Positions 21,109 to 35,069 are shown, counted from the stretch's first letter. The stretch is DNA of 64,000 nucleotides from Linyphia triangularis (GCA_963978545.1 OZ021732.1:31526123-31590122); one strand, 5' to 3'. Program-made: numbers and translations. The notes: a model not told the origin generated them from the letters alone.

Positions 21109-22203
21109 TACACTATCTGGCCAAAAGTATCCGGACACCCAGTGATATGGATTTAAAACGTCCTGAGGCACATAATATGATGTTAGTCCCCCTTTTGCAT
21201 CGATGACAGCCTGCACACGTTTGGAAAGACTTTCCACCAATTTTTGATAGGTGACCATAGGATTTGACTTCCAGACGTCCATCACAGCTGAAGTGAGTGC
21301 TTGCACTGAAGATGGTCGATTTGACTGGATACGTAATCTGCGCTCTAATTCATCCCAAAGGTGTTCTATGGGATTTAGATCGGGGCTCTGAGAAGGCCAG
21401 TCCAGTTTTTGAACCCCCATTTCGTCAAACCACGTCTGTGCAAGCCTCGATGTGTAAATGGAGCAGTTATCCTGCTGGTAGAGAAATGGGCCTTCCCCGA
21501 AATATTGCCATAGAGTTGGGAGTGCAGCATTGTCCAGAATGTCCACATACATCTCAGAGTTCATGTTTCCAACCCCAGGAACTAACGGACCCAGGCCAAA
21601 CCACGAGAAACACCTCCACACCATTATGCTTCCACCACCAAACTTAACAGTCAGCACAATGCAGTCACTATAGAAAAGTTCGCCGGGCATCCGCCAAACC
21701 CAGACGCGTCCATCCGACTGTCAGACTGTAAAGCGAGATTCCTCACTCCAAAGAACAGTTTTCCACATGTCCACAGTCCAATGACGGTGAGCTCTACACC
21801 ATTGCAATCGATGCTTTGCATTCTGTGGAGTGATGTTCGGCTTGTGAGCGGCTGCACTGCCATGGAATCCCAAGTCTTTTAACTCTCGATGGACAGTCCT
21901 GCTGCTAACACTAACGCCTGATGAACTTTGGAACTTCTGAGAAATTTCCACCAACGAGGACTTGCGATTTTGTTTCACTACTCTTTTCAGAGTTCTGCGG
22001 CTGCGTTCACCAAGTGTTTTCGGTCTACCGGTTCGTTTTTCTGCCGTTTCACTGCCTCGACATTTCCACTTCACAATTACATCACTCACAGTGGATTTAG
22101 GCTTCTGTAGAATGTCCGCAATCTCACGAACTGATTTCCCACAAAGGTGGCATCCTACTATTCTGCCACGATTAAACTCACTAAGCTCCTTTGACTTACT
22201 CAT
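21094..22203 (-). pseudogene. Tc1-like (DD34E-type) transposase with one in-frame stop
   Basis: The protein would cut and paste the element. From the ATG at 22203 (MSKSKELSEF, a family-typical start), one frame of about 369 codons runs with a single TGA stop at codon 161 (21723-21721). The N-terminal half has helix-turn-helix segments (VREIADIL, STVSDVIV), a GRPK hook near residue 60, and RTVHRELKDLGF. The catalytic region has LWSEESRF at about 151-158, where the first aspartate is replaced by glutamate, then D245 (QQDNCS) and E280 ([14 protein letters not shown]), with 34 residues between the last two. The frame reads through the terminal repeat (SGYFWPDS) and stops in flanking DNA at 21094, so the normal stop after GGLTSY is probably lost. 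Both the stop and the D-to-E change argue that it is inactive. Confidence 0.9.
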
Positions 22204-22337
22204 TACCTCACAAACGCATAAATACAATCTGACAAACCACTACCAACACTTTTATAGCTTTCAATTACGTATCAAATTGCGTCACTCGCCAGAACCACTT
22301 TTTTAAGGGGTGTCCGGATACTTTAGGCCAGATAGTG
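21111..22337 (-). mobile_element. Tc1-like DNA transposon, nearly intact
   Basis: This 1227 bp element has TA on both sides (21109-21110 and 22338-22339). Its terminal inverted repeats of about 30 bp, CACTATCTGGCCAAAAGTAT on the left and CACTATCTGGCCTAAAGTAT on the right (reverse complement), differ at one position in that stretch and continue CCGGACACCC. The single gene is on the minus strand. The intact termini and almost undamaged frame indicate a fairly recent insertion. The ends could still be moved by a related transposase in trans. Confidence 0.93.
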
Positions 22338-22339
22338 TA

Positions 22340-22954
22340 TATTTTTATATTTGTTTTGTATTTTGTAAAATTCATAATATTTTTCCCAAACTAAATTTGA
22401 ATAAATTTACCGTGACATTGCATAAATAAAAAGTAATCAATTGAAATTCATAAAACTTGCAAAATCAAAACAAATCTGTTAAATTTACTGAATAGCAATT
22501 ATGATGTTTAAGGAATTAAAACAGATGGTAGCCAAGTTCTGTTACTTAATTCTTTAATGCACACCAACACATCACACAAATTTTAAGCAGCCAATATAAA
22601 AAAATCCTCTTTTATCATCCACAAATCAATAACTGAATAGTTATAAACCTAGAAATGATAGAATACACACCATTCTTTTGTGCCTCAAATTTTAAACTAT
22701 ATATTTTAATAAGGAATGTATATATTTAAACATGCAAGTGTATTATCACATCCTCTAATATTGGTCAAATGGGAATGCATATCTTCCACGAGACTGTACT
22801 TTTATTTCTTTGTTTTTAATTTCATAGTATTTCAATACATCAATGGCCTCATCGAAAATACAAACTAGACATCCTTACCCACTACTACGTAATTAATAAA
22901 GTATCTTCCTATAACTACCTAGGGAAATATACAGTACCATTTTTAACAGTGTAG
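22340..22954. other. No gene seen
   Basis: A+T-rich sequence between the Tc1-like element and the tandem array, with no recognisable frame or motif. Confidence 0.5.
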
Positions 22955-23990
22955 TTTTAGTATAAATAATATCAGGCAACCTTATATTTAGATCCAAGTG
23001 TCTTTATTTAATTTAAGTTATATATTTAATTCGAATAACTTAATAATAATTAACTTAATATAATTATAACTTAATTAAAATATTGCTCGTTATTTATCAA
23101 AGTCTAAGTTATTTAGTATAAAGAATCTCAGACAACTTTATATTTAGATCCAAGTATCTTTATTAATCTATCTTGTGTATTTAATTCGTATAACTTTTAT
23201 AATTTAAGAAATTCTCTTTTTTAATTATTTTTTCTCAAATATTAGATTATGAGATCTCATATTATCTAGACAAAAACATTTATGCACCAAATATTTATGC
23301 ATAATTTCATTTTGTGACTTTAATGAAAAATATTGCTTGTTATTTTCCTAGGTCTAAGTTATTTAGTATAAAGAATCTCAGGCAACCTTATATTTAGATC
23401 CAAGTATCACAATTTAATCAAGTTTGCATAATTAATTCGAACAACTTTCCTAATTTAAGAATTTTCTTTCTTAATTCTTTTTCTCAAATTTTAGATCGAG
23501 AGATCTCATATTATCTAGGTGAAAACATTTATGCATCAAATTTCATTTTGTGACTTGAATGAAAATTATTGCCCGTTATTTTCCAGGGTCTAAGTTATTT
23601 AGTATAAAGAATCTCAGGCAACCTTATATTTAGATCCAAGTACCTTTATTTAATCTACCTTGCAAATTTAATTCGAATAACTTTCCTAATTTAAAAAAAT
23701 TTATTTATTAATCCTTTTTTCTCAAATTTTAGATCATGAGATCTCATATTATCTAGGTGAAAACATTTATGCACCAAATTTCATTTTGTGACTTTAATGA
23801 AAAATTTTGCTCGTTATTTTCCAAAGTCTAAGTTATTTATTATAACGAATCTCCGGCTACCTTATATTTAGATCCAGTTTTTAATTTAATCAAGCTTGTA
23901 TAATTAATTCGAACTACTTTCCTAATTTGAGAATTTTATTTCTTTAGTATTTAATCTTAAATTCAAGATAATGAGATTTCATATTATAAA
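22955..23990. repeat. Satellite-like tandem array, about 240 bp unit, 4 to 5 copies
   Basis: Units begin with GTCTAAGTTATTTAGTATAA at about 23100, 23349, 23587 and 23826, giving spacings of 248, 238 and 239 bp. A partial first unit starts near 22955. Each unit carries AACCTTATATTTAGATCC, AATTCGAA/TAACTTT, GAGATCTCATATTATCTAG and AAACATTTATGCA. The unit is A+T-rich with small indels between copies. No coding content is seen. Confidence 0.85.
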
Positions 23991-26900
23991 GCTGAATATC
24001 TGTATACAAGAAACTTCGTTTGCAGCTTTTAATAAATTTATTCCCCACCAAAGCGAAATATGACCATGACATGCCAATTAATAAGTGCGCAAAAATCCAC
24101 TTCCGAACATAACACTTGATCTTCTGCTTTCTGCAGCAGTGTTAATTATTAATTACCTTACTCCAAAAAGTATTACTCATTTACTAAATTAATTACGTGT
24201 CCTTTAAATATGTCACGTTGAGCAGTTTTTAACAAACAGACTTGTACACAAAAAAAAAACAACCTTCAACTTTGCCTGTAAGGCGCTTTAAGGCAAAGCG
24301 TGACTTCTTGTTTGCATTGTTGCCATTCGGAGGTTTCTTAATGACACTTAGGGTAAATTATCGATATTTTGCAAAACGCTGGAGGAATAAATAAGAAAGT
24401 GGACGTCAGAATTATTAAGCTTAAATTGAAAGATAAATTAATGCTTTTAAAAGGTTTATTGGGCCTCTTTTCAATGCCCTGTATAGACATAGCTGAAACA
24501 ACTCTTAATCAAAAGGAACCATGCACATTAGACTATTTCCTATTATATTTCTTGAATGAATATTGTACATAGCAAAAAATGTTTAAAAAAATATAAAAAT
24601 TTTACATTTAAATTTCCTTTTCATTGAAATATACAAATTGAATTTAAGTGTGCTAATTTTAACAAATGTCTTTTCAATAGATTTAATTTCCAAACATTAA
24701 TGTTCATAGTAAACTAATTTAAAGTTTTGTTTATTAAAACATTTACAGTTAATCAGTATGATTTCTGTAAACCAAATTAAATTCCGGATGATTGTATTAC
24801 GTTTTTTTTTTATTTGAATAGAAATGCATTGTGTAATACAGGGTGTCACAAAAATATTTCTTACGGAGATTGTTCAATTTGCTATTTGATATATTTTTTT
24901 CTGCAAATGTTCTTGGCCTCTGATGATTACATTATTAATTTAAATGAAATAAAATAACCAAAGTTAACATATGCAAACAACATTCTTAAAATTCTGAAAT
25001 CTGTAGTGTCGCTGGTAGTTCCAAAGAAACTTTTACTTTAATTTGTGCTTTTGTTTTTCTCGAAAAGTGTTTAGGACTGCTAAGCGAACCGATTCCACTT
25101 TTGTTCATATCATCATATTTCAACCACATCATATTTCCTACTTTTACCGTGATCTCTTCTCTGATCTTTTCTTCTCTAAAGTTCTTCTCCTTTTCTCACT
25201 AGAAGACCAAGCGCCACTACAAACCTGATGCACATTAATTCAATACTTGCTTCCATTAAATGTAATTTGTGCATTGAAAAAATGTCTTGATTTGCTCCTT
25301 TTATGTTTCTCTCCCTTGTTGAACTAATATCTACAAACCAATCACAAATACTATAATAGCAAATTGTTTATTGATCAGAGATTTTATCAGATTTTTTTTT
25401 GATCAGATTGTTTATTGATTTTTATTAAATTACTTCCCACGCCACGACATAAGTGTTTGAAATAAGTGTATTTGTTTATTCTGATATTGTTTTGTTCTTT
25501 TGATAATATAAGTAGAGCTAACTTTCTTTGGTTCTAATGTCATAGTCAAAGTGCGATTCAAATGATTGATTAGAAAATAGTCTATTTTTTATGTTATACT
25601 TTTTATAAAAGTTTTAAAAGTATTGCGTTTTTTTTGTCCCTCCAAGATTCCTGTGTTTTGGTTCTGCAACCTTTATCTAGAAGTCGGAAAGGAATGCTCT
25701 ACCTAGACACTGTATAAGAGGTTCTAATTTTTTTTTAGTAATATAATCAACATAGTTGTGTAACTAAGTAAATTCCCTTTCAAGCAAAATTACGATGGAA
25801 TATTTATGAACAACAGAAAGATTAAATTGTGAAAGCATAGAGCAGCCTTCCCTATTTTTAGGATTTGTTGATTTGCATGAACTTACTAAATTGTTCTGAC
25901 ATTTTAATTTTTTCAGTAATAACTTTCGACAAAAGTATACACTAATTGAAAAATTAGATTTTGTACGAGTATAGAACTGATTCGATTCAAAACTATAAAC
26001 ATTTCTTAAAATGAATGCTTGTATTATTGTGATATTGTTGTATTGCCTTATGAATGCATTAATACCTACGCAAGGTGTGATTATATGCATTGATAATGAT
26101 GATGTATATAATTAAAAGTTATGATCATTGTTGTTGTCATTTCTTGGCGAATTTTATTATATATATATTTAGCATATTCTAAAACTGTTGAAACAGATAT
26201 ACTGTTGTGTGTAATTAGATATCAAATAATAAATTTAGTAACGTAAAACAGTTAAAAAAGCTAGATTTAATATAACTTTTACAAAGTAAAAGTTAAACAA
26301 TATTGTTCCGTCAAAATATATTTACTAGATGCGTATAATGAATGTATAAGATTTTTCATTTTGTCTTCTATGATATTATTTTCACGATTTAGTAATCACA
26401 TATTTGGTAGCTTAAAATAGTTGTTAGTAGCCTATAATTAGAAATTACTAATACAAAATAAAGAATTTTTTAAAGTATTAACTTTACAAAGTAATTGTAC
26501 TTTCTGCAAATAAATTCGTATCCCTAGTGCAGTACTAAAAAGCAGACAAATTTGTATGTCCTTTAGGCATTCATAGATGGCGCAACAATGTATTTCCTTC
26601 ATTTGGAAGTTAAAACGTGAAAGTAACACAGACGACAAAGCATTTTTTTTTTCTTTTTAAAGAAGAGTTTAAAGGAAAAAGTGTCTGCTCTTAACCTAAT
26701 CAATAATTTTAAATGATAAGATTTAAGTTTAAAAAAAATCAATAAATTAACAGTTTTTAATATTCAAATACTTTTATTATATAGTTTAGGTTATGATAAG
26801 TTGCTATAATTATAAAATAATTTTATAACGAAGTATTTTAATGCATGTTTTATACAGGAAAAAAAAAATCGAATTGACGATGCAAATGAGTCTTAATTTT

Positions 26901-29900
26901 TTTCTGATATTAACATTTTCGATTTATCAGAAACATTAGGAATTTTTAAATTCTTCAGTTAAGAGTTTTAAAATCCTTAACGTTTTTATTGAACAGAAAA
27001 TGTTAAAATCAGATAAAAGTAAAGTTACAATGGTTTTAAATTTTTTATCAATATCTAATGTATAACTAATATTTTTAATATTTCTAAATTTAATCTTTGC
27101 AGCGTTATCAAGAAATTTTTTTAAGCTAATGAGTTTGATGGATCATGTAAGAGATTAGTTGCTCTTAAGTCATTTCAATTCCTATGAGAACTATTCTTTT
27201 GAAAAAATACTGATGAATGCTTTTTGTTCCAGATCATTCTTCTTAGAGTGATTGTAACCCACTTGGTTTTTTTTTTGAACTTGTTGATTTTGTACGGGTG
27301 TTGAATGTAGGAAATATAGTATTTAGACTACAATTTTAAATACTTTTAGACAATTATGTTATTTGAAAAATATTGAAGAAATATTCTAGTCAATCAAATG
27401 TTAAGTCTCTCAACAACATACGTTTTGGCTCCTTTTGGATTAGATTAGCAAAGTTCTCCTGAAAAGTGTCAATTTGACAACGTGTCTATCTGTATTGTTT
27501 CTTTTAACCGAAGAATTGAATAATTTCTTGTCTTTGTTAAACGTAAAATTGAATTATTTCTTGTCTTTGTGAAATGTGAAATAGAATTATTTCTTGTATT
27601 TTTAGCTTTAACTTTCTTTTTAACTGAATAATACATTTTTTAAAAAAGTATGCTAATTTTAAACGCAAGTGAATGAAAAAAAAAAAAAAAAAGTAATCTC
27701 AATCTAATTTGCAATACTCTTTAAAAAATTGGTGTTTAACGATATTTTAACAATTGCGCATAAAACTTATAATGAAATGGAGTTACAAAAATTTATTTCA
27801 AAAAATGTAAACACTACTTAATTATGCATTAAACTACAATTTATTCAAATTAAAACATTAATGCATAGAGTTAAATCCTTCTTTCATGAAATTCGTTTCA
27901 GTAATGAACATCAGATGTCTTCATATCTTCTATTTTTCTGAAGTGTATAATATTCTCATTAAATTTTTCAATCAGCAGAAGAATGTCTTCATAACTATAC
28001 ATGGATATACGATGAAGAATATGTATTAAAAATTGTTTGAACTTATTAGGAGCTGAGTTTAGTTTTAATGTAACTACCTCATAATGTTTTATAGATATTT
28101 TTATTAAAAAAATATGTTTAGATTTACTGTCCCAATTGGGGTTTTGTTGTTGCAATGTTGCGAGTTACGTATTCCTTTATTAACATTTGTTCAATATTTT
28201 TTATTATTATTAGTTCAAATGCATTAATTAAAATATAATATTAATAATACAATAATAGTATAAACTAAATCCTTATTCGTCATAAACTTTTGTCTTTGAA
28301 TTTATAGGACTTATTATCACAAGCACATTTTAATTTTTAAAGAAATATTAGACTTGTAGCAATTTTAAAGAATGTATTCAACTTATAAATAGATTACTGT
28401 ATTTTGAATCATTTAAATTATTTTAAAGCCTTGCTTGTTAATTTTTTTACTATCGAAATTCTTATTTTTTTGCCTTAAACATTCCACGCGGTTTACTTTA
28501 ATCGTTACTAAATTCCTAAAATAGCAATGACCGTGACCAAATAAAAAGGAGCTGTGATACCATTCAAACACATCTTTTTCACTCACCACCAAATCCCATT
28601 CTTTCTCAGTATTTATTTTACCGTTTTGAGAAATATATCTTAAGTTTTTTTTTACTTGAAAATGGCCCAAAAACTATTGAGCAATCTGGAAAATTTTCTT
28701 TCGAAATAAAGAAAATAAACGCAATTAAAAGATTGAAAAAATATTTTTGAAGCTGAGAAGAAGGCGCATTGAAAGCTCAGATGTGAAGAAAAATCTTTTT
28801 TTTCTCGTTAATGTTGCAAATTACCTACTTAATGCCTTTTGGGTAAGTGTTCGGAAGGACTTTGGAATTCCAATTATTTCATCAATTATTTTGATGAGAC
28901 CGATTACAGCGAAAAATTGTAATTTGAAGAGACTACTAAGAATTTCCATTGTTCAAGAAGTATTCCATTTGATTAAAATGACTTGAAGAATTTTATTTAT
29001 TTCAGGCAATTTAATTTGAAGCACTCATTAATTTGCATCAATTCTTTGGATGTTTGGTTTGGTTTTCTGAACTTTTGTAGAGTTTTGATAGAAAAACTTC
29101 AACCTCAAATTTAAGATAGGCAAACTTCAACCTCAAATTCCATTAAAACTCTGCATAGTAGACATTCATATGTCCCAGAAGGTCAACTATAAGGAGATTA
29201 TAAATTGATTGTTTTCTAATTTTCAACTATAACTAAGTATTTTATCAGACATGAATCCATTAAAACTCTAAAATATAAATCAATATTTCCCCAATTATGA
29301 GTTGGGAAATAGTTTTTGAAATTTTGTTTCCTACCGTTTAAGACGGAGTTTGAAAACTGTTATTATTACTGAAATATCCTTGTGTGTAAAAGTAATGGCT
29401 ATTAATTGTATTTAGGTGCTTGGTAGTTAGTTACCCTTGATTTGACCACTAATGCCAACATTTATTTAAAGCAAGCAGTTTAGGCTATGTAAACATCTTT
29501 ATAAATATGTTGCAATTAATACAAAGAATTTCTTTCTAACTATCTAAATAATCTTAAATGGTCTTCATTAAATCATATTAATTTGATCTTTACTTAAATC
29601 AAAAATATAAATAATTACTTTCCTTTCAGGCGAATTAAAACTAAATTAAAACTATTCACATCAAATGCAGACCACACAAACTCGTAAGTTTTTAGCTAAT
29701 ATGAGAAGATTACAGAAATTGCAGAAAATTTTTGAAGGATATAGATTCCTAAAATGTAACCAATTAAGGATTTTTTCATTTTGTTTGTATAAAAGAAATA
29801 TATATTTACTAAAATAACACATATGTAGAATTTACAGCTTTTTATAGTAAATATTGAGCATCAAGTACTTGCTTTATTTTACATAAAATACGTGAATTTT

Positions 29901-30953
29901 TTTTTTTATTGAAATATATATAATTTTTTTACATATCACACTTATAAATAGTTAAAATAATAATACAGCTTTTTTTAAATTCACGAATATCACGAAAAAT
30001 ATAATGGATATTGCTTTTTCGATATATTTTAACAAATTTACTAACCAAATTAGAAGCAAAAATATTTGTGTCTAGAATTCTGTATATATTCTTAGTTGCT
30101 TTTATATAGCTTCAATGGGAATTTTTTTATTTTAAATAATATTTTCATCCAAAATGTACGTAATTTAATGAATTTTCATGTTATAGTAATACATTTATAA
30201 ATTATCTTTCTATCTAATAAATCATGGCTGATTGGATGATAACAATTAGAAAAATTGAAGTGAATACAAATATCAAATTCAAAATCCTGTACATTAAATA
30301 TCCTTTATTGCAAAGAAAAACTCACGTCAGAAACTATTCAAGTAAATTTCAAAACCAATATACCCAAAGAAACTTATTTTGATCATGATAAAAATAATAG
30401 AAAAATAACAAAGATTTTTTCAAATAAAAAAAAAACCTTCAAGAGCTCAACAAAGAAATAAACTATTCGTTATACACACAAATGCATATCTGTGTTCTTT
30501 TTCTTTATTTCAAATATTTTCCATTGGATTCATAATCGAGTTAAGTAGTACCAGAAATAACAGTGAAATAACGGTCTTTTATTCATACTGTATTGTCTGG
30601 ACAAAGCCCCTAAATGGCAAAATCGATGTTCGGAAAATGACATTCTGTACTGCCGACTGCACAAGAAAGAAAACGAAACAACCCGGGTCACAATATGTTA
30701 AATCCCCATTGGGATATGGTGCCGTTAAATTTCCGAATAAAAAAATAAAATAAAAACTGAATAGAACGAGAGAATGAAAACTCTTGTAGTCAAAACGAAG
30801 AATTGAGTGAGATTGAAAGAATATAGAAGATTAGTTATAAATAAAAGTATTTATATTTATGCAAAACAATTTATGTTCTTTTTTATATACTGTTAGACAA
30901 CCTTTTTTATTATCTGTTTTCTAAACACAATGCCAATGTATTTATTTCAAATA
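23991..30953. other. Long A+T-rich stretch without recognised genes
   Basis: About 7 kb without a supported gene. A lone TACAGGGTGTCAC motif at 24838-24850 resembles the ends of mariner-type MITEs, but I find no partner. A short tandem of roughly 36 bp, three copies with AATTATTTCTTGT-type cores, lies at about 27510-27600. Frames at 27898-28155 and 28413-28670 (minus) and 28747-28986 (plus) have no recognisable motifs. Confidence 0.55.
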
Positions 30954-31126
30954 GGTTGGTTGGTTGGTTTTAGATTATCTGGCGCCGTTAGCAACACGAG
31001 GGCTATTATGCACCGAAACATTCGTCATTTGACAAGCCAACATACAGTTACAAACACCCATGCCTTACATGGGACTCGAACCCGCAACCTCGCGGTCTAG
31101 AAGCTAGCACGCTAACCACTATACCG
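30954..31126 (-). mobile_element. tRNA-derived SINE, copy 3
   Basis: Same family, minus orientation, with the longest AACC tail (GGTTGGTTGGTTGG on the plus strand). The A and B boxes are present on the minus strand (TAGTGGTTAGCGTG, GGGTTCGAGTCCC). It stops about 14 bases short of the tRNA start seen in copy 1, so it is slightly 5' truncated. A 12 bp target duplication with one mismatch flanks it (TTATTTCAAATA and TTATTTCAGATA). Confidence 0.85.
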
Positions 31127-31138
31127 TTATTTCAGATA

Positions 31139-34100
31139 AGCACACGCATTTAAGTCCTTTGTATTCTTCTTTTGTGATAATTTATACTAACTGCTATTAT
31201 CATGTGTGATAAATTGACTAGAGAAGTTATGGTAAGAATAAATATACCATAAGGCCGGTTATAATCGTCAGTAATTTAGTAACATTTACATAAATAATAT
31301 TTCGAAGTTACCGGAAGACTTTTTTGAAAATTATGTAGGGGAAATAATTTTAATCGAAAAGCAGAATAAATTTTGAACAACAGTAGCTGGTTACAAAAAA
31401 TAATATAAATAATAGAAAATGTGGTTACAAGATTGAGTGAGCATGACATAACCCATTAGGTAATTATTGACAATTACCCGACCCATTGTGGTCTGAGTTA
31501 ACATAATTTTTGGAACTGCTTTGACACACAAATCCAAAGATTTTATGTCAGTAAGAATCGAGTCTGTGAGTGAAGAGTAAGTGTAGAAAGTGAAGTGTAG
31601 AAACAAATGTCAAGTGTTGTCAATGTCTATATAGCTCTCTCTCTCTCTCTTTAAAGTTCTCTAGGATTTTCTGCCGTTGGTTGCTGAGTGGGAGATGGTT
31701 AGTTTGAAACAGAATTGTTCAATTTCAAGTTTCAATGCAGAGAGTTCCAGGCCAGTGAAAAATGGTTAAATAAGGGTAGTTCAAGAAGAGAATTGTTAAA
31801 TACTCTTATATTTCAATCCCGCTGAACCGCTTTGCGTTGTAATTACTGGAAGTCGTAGAAGTGGAAATTGTTTTTGGTAAGATGCAGAGTTTGAGTCCAC
31901 TTTTAAAGAGGAAGTTGACATTTATTATTGCAAGGCACATCCCTACAGGCATATAGATGTTTTATTTAAATCTTCTATTTCATCAATATGCAATTCAAGT
32001 AAAAAATCATTCATAATAAGTTACTAAGACTCGTTTTTGTATTAAGAATATCTATATGTTGCATTAAAAGTTAGCTATACTTCAATGTGCAAATTTAAAG
32101 ATAAATAATTTTATTATGGTGTGGTTAGTACTTCTCTAACTTCTATTAAAAGTATCGCCAAAATGTTGGATTATACGGTTCATTGACATTGAGTCATGTG
32201 AGCAATGTCTAGAAACATTAAAAATGCAAACAAACGCATTTATACACAAATCATCAACAATATTTACTGGAAGCAAGAGTTTATTACTGTGCATCATATT
32301 CTAGGAAATAGCCTGGTATGATTACGTTGAAAAAAGTTTTAGAGAACATCGGCAGTTTTACGTTGTCGGAGGAACTTTTCACAGTCTTTGGATTTTACTA
32401 GGCTAAAAGATCAGTGCTTGCCCTCGTCAATTTGCGCTTATACATCCGTGCAGGGCCTCTCTCATCTCTTTCAAGTCAGCATCTTCTTCGTCTCTACTTC
32501 GACCAGTAAATTAGAAGCAGCCATATTAATTGTGAAACTACACAATCGTGGAGAATAATCAAAAGTGACGTAAAAGAGCTTTTCCAGTATTATTACTACC
32601 ATAATGAGATGTTGTTTAGTTTTAATGGACATCCAAAGGAACTTTATTCCAAGTATCTACCTCAAGAAATAATCTCACTAACCTATTTACTTAATCCCAT
32701 TCGGGCAGTAAATCACGAGATCCTTAACCAGCCACTTTGTAACCAAATCTACTCTACTCAAGTACATATTACATTTAAACTTCAGGTCTCCACCCTACCA
32801 CCTGTTCATAGATAAAATTTGTGATAGTGTCTTTACACTCGCACAATAACATTTTAAAATTCAGTTTATCTGAAATCAAATAAGGGATGATGTTACAACT
32901 CTAACAGAGGATAAGTAAAATTCCCGGTTAGTTGCATTAATATTTAAGGGTTTCATGAAGGCTATTTTTCACGAACCTCTTCAGGCAAAGTAGGGGGACT
33001 ACTAGCTGTAGTCCAAATTAAAATTCATGAAGCAATCCATTGACTGTATTAAAAACCAAACAGCCTAACTGTCCTTAAATGATTTATTTTTATTAGATTC
33101 CTATAATTTTCATCAAAAATTTGCTTCTTCATATACTCCATAATTAATCTACTAATACCCTATCTGCTAACCCTCTAAAATATTTCAATTAATTTAGAGT
33201 TCACTTAATAATCTTACTCTTTTATTGACGCAATTCCCCAAATAATGGAGTTGTAGCCCCAACAATCAATCTCCATATGTGCCCTCTATCCGGACATCAA
33301 TTTTAATTCCGCAATCGATTAAAGAGCTACCCATCAATAAATCCCACGTCGATGAAATAATGGGCGAGCATTGAAAGTTTTGAGCGTGTTTGAAGGATGG
33401 TGAATAGCAAGATTCAACTATTCTGTTAAGACATGTCCTTCAAGCATAAAGCAGGCCTTTTCTATGACGATGTCGATTCTTTGAAAGTGATGACGCGTAG
33501 CACATCATTATTAAAACTTTGCTGATCGGCCGATTTGCTTCTTTTCTTTATCGAAGTCATTTTAAATTGATGGGATTTCCTTTTTTGTGAAGATAATTGG
33601 CACGTAATGTATGGTTCACACCCACACAGGAAGTCATTTGTTAGTAGGGCCAGGAGAAAAACTACGTATTCTTGAGTTTATATTGCGTGAATTTTATAAA
33701 GTAACCGCATCAGTTCCTCCATATAAACTTTAAAATCAAGTGTTTATAGAACAATATATTAGCAAAGCATGGACTCTGTATCATGGATCACTTGCATTTA
33801 ATTTGTGTGATTTATTTCGGTATTAAATGTTCTTTGCTAGTTAGTCGTAATGATATTTTATAAGTATGTATAAATAAGAATGTCTATAATCCATATTATG
33901 TATAATTAAATATGAACTTTTTACTAGAATATTTGTTTATATATATTTACAAAAATATTTAAATTGTATAATACCTGGGATATGCTTCCTATTATTTTAA
34001 ACTAAAATTGTGATAATGGACAATTCCCGAATTTTTGAAAAATGAGTGAAATAAGTTTATATTTATGGAAGAGTTTCTTTCTGATTCCAAATATTCAAAC

Positions 34101-35069
34101 AAAATTTCTTTAAGAAATTAGTTATTTAAATATTAAGAAAAGAAAATGCCCCCAAATCGATCCAAAACTAGTCCGATCAAAACACTCTGCTATAGATGTG
34201 ACGTCACGACATCTTTCCGTTCTCTACGGTTATCGTGAGGTTTCTGCCAAATAGTTAGCATTGGTTTGGTAGACAGTTGCCATATCCTGTAAAAGATTGC
34301 GTGATTTGAAAGAAACTTTTAAAAGTGGTTTCCGCTGCTGTGTTTCGAGCCGAATTGTTTTAGATAAAGTGACGCCACATTCAAATTCGAGCCGAATGAA
34401 TCGTTTTCTCGAGGGGGGGGGGGAAAGTGCAGTGAGGATAAATTTGTGTGGTCTTTTCGAAACATTTAGAATTAAATAAAAATATAAAAAATAAATGCGG
34501 GAACTGTCCATTGTGTCAGAGTTGAAACAAAGAATATCACGTGATTCCTAGTCTACTCTATCCTCTTAAACTTTAAAATCATATTTTATTTCCTTTAGAT
34601 TATTGATTATCTTTTTCAAATTTAAATGTTAGAAAAGCACCTATTTTTGAAGTAAATATGTTCAGTTAGAGTTTATCTCGCAAGTACCCTATTTTTCACA
34701 AAAAAGCCTTATTTGAATTATTACATCAATTAAAAACATAAGAAATGATAACACAGGCTAACAATTTTTTTTTTTTTTTTTGGTGCTCAAGGTTTTAGAA
34801 CTGATTTGAACTATATTTGGGGTGCTGAATCTAAATATGAAAACAGATTTTCTGTATCAGCTCAACTTTTTTAGATCAGTGCCTCTTTAACGTGCAATTC
34901 TACACGAAATGCGCAATTCTAACTTCCTTTTGTGGAATCCTAAATCACATATACAAGAGTTGGTTATTATTTCGGTTTAGTATATATTACTGGAATCAAT
35001 CAAAATAACTGTAGTAAGTGGACTTATTCTAATTTAGTCCCTGCAAGACGCCCTGTCCTTCATTTAGTA
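31139..35069. other. No gene recognised; one somewhat GC-richer pocket
   Basis: Mostly A+T-rich. The pockets at 32380-32560, 33240-33650 and 34140-34560 are less A+T-rich. In the last, the dodecamer TTCGAGCCGAAT occurs twice (near 34346 and 34386) and a run of 10 G lies near 34416. The minus-strand frame of 93 codons there has no family motif. These could be regulatory or old exonic sequence, but nothing proves it. Confidence 0.45.
34199..34206. promoter_or_regulatory. Perfect CRE palindrome
   Basis: TGACGTCA is the full cAMP response element bound by CREB/ATF bZIP factors. It lies in the GC-richer pocket noted above, and a CACGTG E-box sits at 34538-34543. Both could occur by chance in 64 kb, so a promoter role is only a suggestion. 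Confidence 0.2.

Noticed and set aside
21297..21647. Plus-strand frames of 116 and 114 codons in the Tc1-like element
   Set aside because: Shadows of the transposase on the opposite strand.
24838..24870. Mariner MITE end
   Set aside because: TACAGGGTGTCAC is suggestive, but no inverted partner was found within a plausible distance.
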